From NCBI GenBank assembly GCA_035495555.1, contig DATJFQ010000062.1, forward strand, positions 1-24,746: DNA of 24,746 nt. The letters run 5' to 3'. Shown here piece by piece: positions 16,268 through 22,131 of the stretch. How positions within the stretch are numbered: position 1 is the stretch's first letter; the number at the start of each line of letters is the position of its first letter. This DNA is from DATJFQ01 sp035495555 (GTDB lineage Bacteria > Acidobacteriota > Vicinamibacteria > Vicinamibacterales > 2-12-FULL-66-21). The position numbers and the translations under genes are program-made. The notes under the pieces were generated by a model, which was not told the origin of the DNA, made no database searches, and saw nothing but the letters and a program-made list of their open reading frames with translations.

Positions 16268-17173
16268 TCAGCGAAGCGTGAAATCCAGCACGACGCTGAC
16301 GCGGACCGCGACCGGCTGCCCCTGACGCATGCCGGGCATGAACCGCCACTGGCGGACGGCTTCGATGGCCTTCTGGTCGAGGCCGAACGTGCGGTCGAGC
16401 GAGCGCGTCACGCGGATGCGATCCACACTGCCATCGGGGTTGACGACAGCTTCGAGCTCGACCTCGCCCTGCACCTTGGCGCGCATCGCGTCTGCGGTGT
16501 ACTGCGGTTTGACCTCGCGAATCAGCTTCGGCTCGGTCACCCCGTTTCCGACGTCGTAAACGCCTCCGCCGGTGCCACCGCCGGAGCCCGGTCCCAGTCC
16601 TGAGCCGCTGCCGGGCCCGATGCCGCTGCCGTTACCTCCGCCCCCACCAGGACCTGTGCCCATCCCCATCGAATTTGGATCGGGAAGCGTGGTCATCGAC
16701 GGCAGCACGCCGGCAATCTTGTCGATGCCCGACGTCACCTGCTGCACCGGAATGTTGACCTCCTGCGGCGGAGGTGGCGGCGCCTCTTTGGGCTTTTCGA
16801 TCGGTTTGGGTTCCGGCGGTTTGGTTACGGGAACCGTCGTCTTTTCCTTCCCCGGTAATTCGGCTTTCTTGGGCGGCGCGGGATTGTTATTGCCGCCGCC
16901 ACCGCCGCCCCCTCCGGGCCCTTTCACGTTGAGAAAGATGAGGTCGTACTTCTGATTGTCCTGCGCAGGCTTAGCGGTGTAGACGCCTGGAGCGCGCGTG
17001 GCGATGAAAATGAGAAGGAGCGCGACCGCGACGTGCGCGAGCATAGACGCACCCGCACCCTGTCGCCAGAGAGCCTTCAGCTGGGTTGGAGCGGGCGTCT
17101 CGCCGGCGAGGAAGTGCGCGTTCGGGCTCGCGGCCTGACTGGTGCCCTCGGGCATGCGGGTGGTCTCTGTCAT
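16268..17173 (-). CDS. tonB: TonB family energy transducer
   Basis: This encodes 301 residues. A short cytoplasmic N-terminus precedes one membrane segment (ASMLAHVAVALLLIFIAT, about 42-60). A periplasmic linker follows with a polyglycine run (about 86-94), a Pro/Lys/Glu-rich spacer (EPKPIEKPKEAPPPPP) and a second Gly/Ser/Pro-rich stretch (174-204). The TonB C-terminal domain is at about 213-301: EPKLIREVKPQYTADAMRAK, GEVELEAVVNPDGSVDRI and AVRQWRFMPG. It couples the proton gradient, through ExbB/ExbD, to outer-membrane receptors such as the one at 7429. No exbB or exbD is in the window. I chose the ATG at 17173; an in-frame TTG at 17200 is possible but adds nothing recognisable. It is convergent with the dehydrogenase gene, 19 bp apart. 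Confidence 0.93.
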   Translation of the reverse strand: MTETTRMPEGTSQAASPNAHFLAGETPAPTQLKALWRQGAGASMLAHVAVALLLIFIATRAPGVYTAKPAQDNQKYDLIFLNVKGPGGGGGGGGNNNPAPPKKAELPGKEKTTVPVTKPPEPKPIEKPKEAPPPPPQEVNIPVQQVTSGIDKIAGVLPSMTTLPDPNSMGMGTGPGGGGGNGSGIGPGSGSGLGPGSGGGTGGGVYDVGNGVTEPKLIREVKPQYTADAMRAKVQGEVELEAVVNPDGSVDRIRVTRSLDRTFGLDQKAIEAVRQWRFMPGMRQGQPVAVRVSVVLDFTLR

Positions 17174-17303
17174 TGTGACCGAGCTACAGCCGCCCGGCAA
17201 GTCTGCAATACCGGTGCTGGATCGAAACCAGCCAGATTGTTGGTAGTTGAATGCCCCAACGTCCTTCTCTTAGGACGCTGCGCCCCCGAGCATGGTCGCC
17301 GTA

Positions 17304-17822
17304 TCAGGCGTGCCAGGTTACAACCTCGACCTCGCGCCCTCCGGCGTCTGCAAGCGCACGGAGGACGGCTGCGTCCTCCCCCGCCTGTTCGCCGAGATGC
17401 ACCGCCAGCAGAATCATCCCCTGCTCGACTTCGCGCTGCAGCTCTTCCGCCCGGTCGCGATTGACGCCTGCCGAGGTCAGCACCGACGCGATGCCGCCGG
17501 CCACGTGACCCGCGGCTTCTCCCAGGCCGGCCGCCAGCGGTCCGGCGGCGACGATGCTGCCGATGCCGGGGAGCACTTCGGCAAACGCCGCAATGACGAA
17601 TCCGCTCAGTTCCCCGAGCCTGGCGGCAGAGCGAGAGTCTTCGACGTCGGCGCCGGGCGATGCATCCATCTGCTCCGCCAGCGCGCCCTCTTCGTCGTGA
17701 TTGCGCGCGACGACGGAGATGCGGTCGCGTGCGATGCCAACCGCGTGCAGGGCACGCGCGGCAGCCGCGGCGGTTGCGGCGCTGTCGAAGAGCGCGAGGA
17801 CCATCGGATGCCGTTCGGCCAT
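17304..17822 (-). CDS. YflT/17M-like general stress domain protein
   Basis: This encodes 172 residues. The N-terminal 45 residues (VLALFDSAATAAAAARALHAVGIARDRISVVAR) resemble the start of the heat-induced stress protein YflT (general stress protein 17M) domain. A Gly/Ala-rich helical pair follows (GFVIAAFAEVLPGIGSIVAAGPLAAGLGEAAGHVAGGIASVL, about 74-115) that could insert in a membrane or form a glycine zipper. The C-terminal part (VEQGMILLAVHLGE to VEVVTWHA) closes the domain. Its biochemical role is unknown. The ATG at 17822 is 23 bp from the divergent flavoprotein start, so their promoters must overlap the coding regions. A 130-bp gap separates its stop from the tonB start; a 6-bp hairpin lies at 17260-17277, without a T tract. 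Confidence 0.75.
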   Translation of the reverse strand: MAERHPMVLALFDSAATAAAAARALHAVGIARDRISVVARNHDEEGALAEQMDASPGADVEDSRSAARLGELSGFVIAAFAEVLPGIGSIVAAGPLAAGLGEAAGHVAGGIASVLTSAGVNRDRAEELQREVEQGMILLAVHLGEQAGEDAAVLRALADAGGREVEVVTWHA

Positions 17823-17845
17823 GTGAAGGGTATTCTACCTTTGCA

Positions 17846-18973
17846 ATGCTCGATGCCGTCGTCGTCGGTGCGGGGCCGTCGGGCTGCATGGCGGCGCGAG
17901 ATCTCGCACGGGCCGGCGCGCGCGTCACCATCCTCGATGGCAGCCACCCGCGCGAGAAGCCGTGCGGCGGCGGCGTCACCGGACGGGCGCTGTCCTTCGG
18001 AAACACATCCACACTGATATCGCAGGGGTGGACAATCCGGCAGGTCAGGTTCGAAGCCGGCGGACGCGCGGCGACAGTTCGTGTGAACGACCCTGACACG
18101 CTGCGGATCTTCGACCGCGGAACCTTCGATACCGCGCTGTTGCGCGACGCCATCAACGCAGGCGCAACACACCTTCGCGAGCGGGTCGTCCGATGCGATC
18201 GAGTGACGGACGGATGGGAGGTCGCGAGCAACGGCCGCACGATACGCGCGGCATGGCTGCTCGGCGCGGACGGCGCGTGCGGCATCACGCGCAAGATCAT
18301 CGCGCAGCCGTTCGAGCGCACGGACATTTCAATCGCATCGGGATCCTTCGTTTACGGCGTCTCGCTCGAAGAGATCGTGATTGGGTTCACGGAGACGCCT
18401 CGCGGCTACCTCTGGTCGTTTCCGCGCCGCGATCATCTTGCGGTGGGCACGTGTGCGCAGGCACATGAGACCTCGTCCGCGCGGCTGCACGCGATGACCG
18501 ACGCCTGGCTCGACGGCTACGCGCCAGCCCGCGCGCACGCAAGACGCCGGTACTCCTGGCCGATTCCTTCGCTGCGCGCCGAAAGCTTCTGCGGGCAGCC
18601 GACGAGCGGTGCCCGCTGGATGCTGCTCGGGGACGCCGCAGGTCTCGTCGATCCGATTACGCGTGAAGGGATCTATTTTGCGCTCGCGTCGGGTGTTCAT
18701 GCCGCGTCGGCGCTGTCTTCGACGGACGCGGCGCGTGCCTACGACACGCGGATCCGCGACGGCATCCATCCAGAACTCCGCGACGCCGCGCGGTTGAAGG
18801 AGGGGGTCTTCCGGCCTCGATTCACGCGATTACTGATCGACGCGCTCGAATCGAGTGCGGCGATCCGCGCCGTGATGATCGACCTCATCGCGGGCCGGCA
18901 ACCTTACGCCACTCTGAAGCGGCGGCTCCTCGGGACGCTGGAATTCGGCCTCATGATGAAGCTGCTGTTCTAA
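17846..18973 (+). CDS. FAD-dependent oxidoreductase, geranylgeranyl reductase-like
   Basis: This encodes 375 residues. It has an N-terminal FAD dinucleotide-binding motif VVVGAGPSGCMAARDLARAG (5-24), the KPCGGGVTG segment (38-46) typical of geranylgeranyl-reductase/digeranylglycerophospholipid-reductase proteins, LLGADGACG (about 138-146), and the second FAD motif GDAAGLVDPITREGI (about 262-276). The family saturates polyprenyl chains or performs related flavin oxidations of lipids and quinones; substrate unknown. The ATG at 17846 follows directly on the divergent promoter gap; there is no Shine-Dalgarno, and a -10-like TATTCT lies at 17831-17836, only 9 nt upstream. The open frame extends upstream into the opposite-strand stress gene, which I treat as a shadow. 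Confidence 0.9.
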   Translation: MLDAVVVGAGPSGCMAARDLARAGARVTILDGSHPREKPCGGGVTGRALSFGNTSTLISQGWTIRQVRFEAGGRAATVRVNDPDTLRIFDRGTFDTALLRDAINAGATHLRERVVRCDRVTDGWEVASNGRTIRAAWLLGADGACGITRKIIAQPFERTDISIASGSFVYGVSLEEIVIGFTETPRGYLWSFPRRDHLAVGTCAQAHETSSARLHAMTDAWLDGYAPARAHARRRYSWPIPSLRAESFCGQPTSGARWMLLGDAAGLVDPITREGIYFALASGVHAASALSSTDAARAYDTRIRDGIHPELRDAARLKEGVFRPRFTRLLIDALESSAAIRAVMIDLIAGRQPYATLKRRLLGTLEFGLMMKLLF

Positions 18974-18979
18974 ACCGCA

Positions 18980-19021
18980 CCTCCCGCCTCGCGCCTCCCG
19001 CCTCCCGCCTCCCGCCTCGCG
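18980..19021. repeat. CCTCSCG heptamer array (six units)
   Basis: Six contiguous 7-bp units: CCTCCCG, CCTCGCG, three of CCTCCCG, CCTCGCG. The array begins 6 nt after the flavoprotein stop codon and is preceded by CCGCA, a flank close to that of the array at 19171 (GCGCA). It lies in the 256-bp gap between two convergent genes. Confidence 0.92.
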
Positions 19022-19061
19022 CCGATCCGCCTGGTCTTGCGATGGGGCCCCCGCTCGGACA

Positions 19062-19125
19062 GCCCGCTTCGTGCTCGGCGGCCGGAAACACTGTCGACGA
19101 GGAGCCGCCTCCGCGCGAAGCGGGC
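19062..19125. repeat. Inverted repeat in the island between two heptamer arrays
   Basis: GCCCGCTTCG (19062-19071) and CGAAGCGGGC (19116-19125) form a perfect 10-bp stem around a 44-nt loop. The surrounding 149 bp (19022-19170) separates the two arrays. It has no convincing ORF, and I could not fit it to a tRNA, including tRNA-Sec. It may be a small palindromic element. Confidence 0.6.
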
Positions 19126-19170
19126 GCCCGTCCTCGCCCCCATCGCTGGTGAGGCGATCGGGCCCGCGCA

Positions 19171-19219
19171 CCTCCCGCCTCGCGCCTCGCGCCTCCCGCC
19201 TCCCGCCTCGCGCCTCGCG
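19171..19219. repeat. CCTCSCG heptamer array (seven units)
   Basis: Seven contiguous 7-bp units (CCTCCCG, two CCTCGCG, two CCTCCCG, two CCTCGCG) end 10 nt from the stop codon of the minus-strand VWFA gene. On that gene's transcript the array would be GGCGGGAGG-type RNA just after the stop. It is in the same orientation as the array at 18980. Confidence 0.92.
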
Positions 19220-19229
19220 CCTCCGCCTC

Positions 19230-20114
19230 TCACTGCACGAAATATCCGTCCCGTGCGCGGACGGTTACGTTCGGGCGATCGACGCGGACAGTGATGGAGC
19301 GCCACTGCTGCTCGCCGCGAGACGGAGAACGACCTGGCGTGTAGCCGAGGAGGTACTGGTGCCGCAGCTCGTCGGCGACGGCGCGAGCTCCCTCGGTCGC
19401 CTGTTGTGCGTTTCGGGGGAAAAAGGATCGTCCGCCGGTAAGCGCGGCCAGTTCTGCGAACAGCGGCGGACGCGTCGAGCCGAGCGCGAACGGATAAACC
19501 ATGACATCACTGTGACGCGCGCGCTCGAGGGCGTCCGACGTGCTGGCGGTGCTGTAGCGATCGCTGCCATCCGAGAGAAGCAGCAGCGCGCGGCGCCCCT
19601 GCGCCGTCTGGATCGCGTCGATGCTCGCGATGACTGCATCGTGCAGCTCGGTGGTCCCCCACGGCTGCAGGGCATCGACCGCCTGCTGCTGCGCGAGACG
19701 GTCCGCCGAAAGCGGCGCCACCGTCTCGACCCTGGATCCAATCGCGATCACCGTTGCCTGATCGTCCGGACGTAACGCCGACACGAACGCCTGCGCAGCC
19801 GCTTTCGCGGCCGCCAGCTCGGCGCCGGTCATGCTGAAGCTCCGATCGACGGCGATGGCCACCGACAGCGGAAACTCCCCTTCCGTGAACGTGCTGATGG
19901 TCTGCGGCTGGCCATCTTCCAGCACGGTGAACGCGTCACGCGGCAGGCCTGTGACGGGCCGGCCGTCGCGGTCGACAGCGGCGGCATAGACCTCGACCAC
20001 GTTCACGCCGGAGGTGAATTGGACGTCGGAGGCACGCGGCGCCACGGTCAAGAGGGGGAGCAGGGCGAAGATGATAGAATTCAGCTGTCCCCGACACCCG
20101 AAAGGACGCGTCAT
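19230..20114 (-). CDS. VWFA-domain secreted protein (acidobacterial VWFA type)
   Basis: This encodes 294 residues from the ATG at 20114. The N-terminus includes a hydrophobic signal-like stretch (LNSIIFALLPLLTVAPRA, about 11-28). Then comes the segment VNVVEVYAAAVDRDGRPVTGLPRDAFTVLEDGQPQ, characteristic of the 'VWFA-related Acidobacterial domain' family. The von Willebrand A domain follows with an intact metal site: DRSFS (90-94), WGTTELHDA, and LLLLSDGSD. It ends with RPNVTVRARDGYFVQ. Function is unknown; exported protein-protein or metal-dependent adhesion is the usual guess. The start is uncertain: the chosen ATG overlaps the tatA start codon on the other strand, and no good Shine-Dalgarno is visible. 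Confidence 0.88.
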   Translation of the reverse strand: MTRPFGCRGQLNSIIFALLPLLTVAPRASDVQFTSGVNVVEVYAAAVDRDGRPVTGLPRDAFTVLEDGQPQTISTFTEGEFPLSVAIAVDRSFSMTGAELAAAKAAAQAFVSALRPDDQATVIAIGSRVETVAPLSADRLAQQQAVDALQPWGTTELHDAVIASIDAIQTAQGRRALLLLSDGSDRYSTASTSDALERARHSDVMVYPFALGSTRPPLFAELAALTGGRSFFPRNAQQATEGARAVADELRHQYLLGYTPGRSPSRGEQQWRSITVRVDRPNVTVRARDGYFVQ

Positions 20115-20268
20115 GCTGGGTAGGCTTGGACTGCCGGAACTCCTGATCATTCTGGTCATCATCATCCTGATTTTCGGCGCCAACCGGCTGCCGGAGATCG
20201 GCCGAGGCATCGGCAAGGGCATCCGCAACTTCAAGGATGCGACAAAGGAAGGCCCCGACCGCTCATAA
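20113..20268 (+). CDS. tatA: Twin-arginine translocase subunit TatA
   Basis: This encodes 51 residues and is recognisable in full. It has a short periplasmic N-terminus (MLGRLGLPE), one membrane helix (LLIILVIIILIFG, about 10-22), the hinge ANRLPEIG and an amphipathic helix (RGIGKGIRNFKDATKEG). TatA oligomerises to form the pore for folded proteins with twin-arginine signals. The length is at the short end for the family. The ATG at 20113 has GAAAGGA about 8 nt upstream, and TAGAAT at 20076-20081 is a plausible -10. No tatB or tatC is present. The last 6 bases overlap the 3' end of selB on the opposite strand. Confidence 0.95.
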   Translation: MLGRLGLPELLIILVIIILIFGANRLPEIGRGIGKGIRNFKDATKEGPDRS

Positions 20269-22131
20269 CACCACCCTCGCGTCCCCGACCCGACGGGTCA
20301 CGCGCTCCCGATCGAGCCACTCGAGCAGCGGGATCGCGTATTTCCTCGACAACCCGAATCGAACCTTGAACGCGGCGACGTCGACGCGCGGCGCGGCCTC
20401 CGCGCGCTTCATGCCTTCGATCTCGCGGCGGAGCTCCGCCAGCGCATCGGCGTGGAAAAACAAGGTGTCGAGTTTCATCAGCATCTTCTGTCGCACGAGC
20501 AATTTCGCCATCCGCTCGGCGATGCCGGGGGGAATACCCGCCGTGGCCGCCGCCGCCGCGAGATCGGGCGGAGCCAGGCGCGCCTCACGGTAAATGCGTG
20601 CAAGTGCTTCCTGCGCGCGCGCTTCCTCGGCGGAGAGCGACAGGCCGGCTCCGGGCAGCGCGAGCGATTCGCGGCCCGTAATGCGTCCGCTCGTCGTCAG
20701 CGAGTCGATCACGCGTTCGAAAAGCTCAGGCGCCGCGCGTGCGAAGAGGCGTTCACGAATTTCCTGCCGCGGGACCCCTTCCGATAGTGGATGCGCGGCG
20801 TGATGTGCCGCGACGAGGTCGAGCAGCCGTTTCTCCAGCCCGGCGACCACCGCTGTCTCGAACAGGCGGTCCGCGATCACGCGAGCGGCTCCGCGCGCTT
20901 CCAACTGGCGCGCCAACGCAGCCGCCGCGGCCTCGCTGACGCCCGCGCGTCTCGCCATGTCGCGGAAGGTCAACCCTGAGGCGCCGCGTTCGTGCGCGAA
21001 GGCGCCGATGGCATCGGCCGGGTTCGCATCCAGCCGCGCGAAGCGGGCGGCACCGGCCGCTGTTCGGAGCGGGGTCCGCGCGGGAGCGGGATCCAGCACT
21101 ACGCCTCCGCCAATCGTGTTCGGCGGCGAGTATGAGCGCAGCACGAAGCGGTCCCCTCGGGTGAGCACCGCCGGACCTTCGAGACGGATTCGGGCGAAAC
21201 GATCCGGGCCCAGCGCGACGCGGCCGAGCACCTCGGTTGTCCCATGATGAAACCGCACACGTGCACCGTGCTTCAGTTCAGGCGCATCAGCGAGCATCTC
21301 GAGTCGAACGTCGATGCGGCGGGTGACCTCGAATGCGTCCGCCGCCGTCAAGGTGTCGCCGCGCTCCACGTCAGTGCGTTCGACACCGCCCAGGTTCACC
21401 GCGACTCGTCGTCCAGCCGTCGCGTGATCGCGTGCCTGCCCGTGCACTTGCAGTCCCCGGACCTTCACGCGCCGCCCTCGGGGCAGGAGCACGAGCTCGT
21501 CGTCTGCCCGCAAGGTGCCGGATGTGAGCGTGCCGGTGACGACGGTTCCGAACCCCCGCATCGAGAACACGCGATCCACCGGGAGCCGCGGCGGCAGCCC
21601 GACGACGGCGCGCTCGGGAATCCGCTCGGACATGCTCGCCAGCGCTCGCCGGAGATCGTCGAGCCCTGCGCCCGTCTTCGCTGAAACAGGCACGACGGGC
21701 GCGGCGCTCAGGAACGAACCGGCCGCGAGCTCCCGCACGTCCATCATCGCCAGCTCGATGATGTCGGGATCGGCGAGATCGATCTTCGTCAGCGCGATCA
21801 CTCCCGCGCGCACGCCGAGCAGACGGCAGATTGCGAAGTGTTCCCGCGTCTGCGGCATCACGGATTCGTCGGCGGCGACGACGAACAGAACCGCATCGAT
21901 GCCGCCCGCGCCAGCCAGCATGTTCTTGACGAACCGCTCGTGCCCGGGCACGTCGACGAACGCGATGTCGTCGCCTGCGATAGACGTATGCGCAAATCCC
22001 AGATCGATGGTGATGCCGCGCGCCTGCTCTTCCTTCAGCCGGTCCGGATCCGTCCCCGTCAGCGCGCGGACCAGTGCACTCTTGCCGTGATCGATGTGCC
22101 CGGCGGTGCCGATGACGATGGAGCGGTTCAC
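20263..22131 (-). CDS. selB: Selenocysteine-specific elongation factor SelB
   Basis: This encodes 622 residues, near E. coli SelB in length. The GTPase domain shows G1 GHIDHGKS (11-18), the switch RGIT (39-41), DVPGHE (60-65) and TKID (115-118), followed by EF-Tu-like domains II and III (VDRVFSMRGFGTVVTGTL; RGDRFVLRSYSPPNTIGGG). The C-terminal region of about 200 residues holds winged helices, ending with FKVRFGLSRKYAIPLLEWLDRERVTRRVGD, the part that in the family binds the SECIS hairpin. SelB delivers Sec-tRNA to UGA, so this organism should make selenoproteins. The start is GTG at 22131, overlapping the RNase R stop (GTGA) with GGGAGAAG about 8 nt upstream; a longer open frame upstream is a shadow. 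selA, selC and selD are not seen here. Confidence 0.96.
   Translation of the reverse strand: MNRSIVIGTAGHIDHGKSALVRALTGTDPDRLKEEQARGITIDLGFAHTSIAGDDIAFVDVPGHERFVKNMLAGAGGIDAVLFVVAADESVMPQTREHFAICRLLGVRAGVIALTKIDLADPDIIELAMMDVRELAAGSFLSAAPVVPVSAKTGAGLDDLRRALASMSERIPERAVVGLPPRLPVDRVFSMRGFGTVVTGTLTSGTLRADDELVLLPRGRRVKVRGLQVHGQARDHATAGRRVAVNLGGVERTDVERGDTLTAADAFEVTRRIDVRLEMLADAPELKHGARVRFHHGTTEVLGRVALGPDRFARIRLEGPAVLTRGDRFVLRSYSPPNTIGGGVVLDPAPARTPLRTAAGAARFARLDANPADAIGAFAHERGASGLTFRDMARRAGVSEAAAAALARQLEARGAARVIADRLFETAVVAGLEKRLLDLVAAHHAAHPLSEGVPRQEIRERLFARAAPELFERVIDSLTTSGRITGRESLALPGAGLSLSAEEARAQEALARIYREARLAPPDLAAAAATAGIPPGIAERMAKLLVRQKMLMKLDTLFFHADALAELRREIEGMKRAEAAPRVDVAAFKVRFGLSRKYAIPLLEWLDRERVTRRVGDARVVL

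Noticed and set aside
17260..17277. Terminator between the stress gene and tonB
   Set aside because: The 6-bp hairpin CGTCCT/AGGACG has no T tract on either strand, so a terminator call is not supported.
17251..17508. Small plus-strand frame opposite the stress protein
   Set aside because: Low-complexity shadow without a Shine-Dalgarno; the minus-strand gene has a recognisable domain and start.
19022..19170. A tRNA-Sec gene beside selB
   Set aside because: I looked for a long extra arm, a T-loop consensus and a TCA anticodon on both strands and could not assemble a cloverleaf. Other gaps also gave none.
18980..19219. Possible CRISPR array
   Set aside because: Units are contiguous 7-mers with no spacers of regular length, and no cas gene is nearby.
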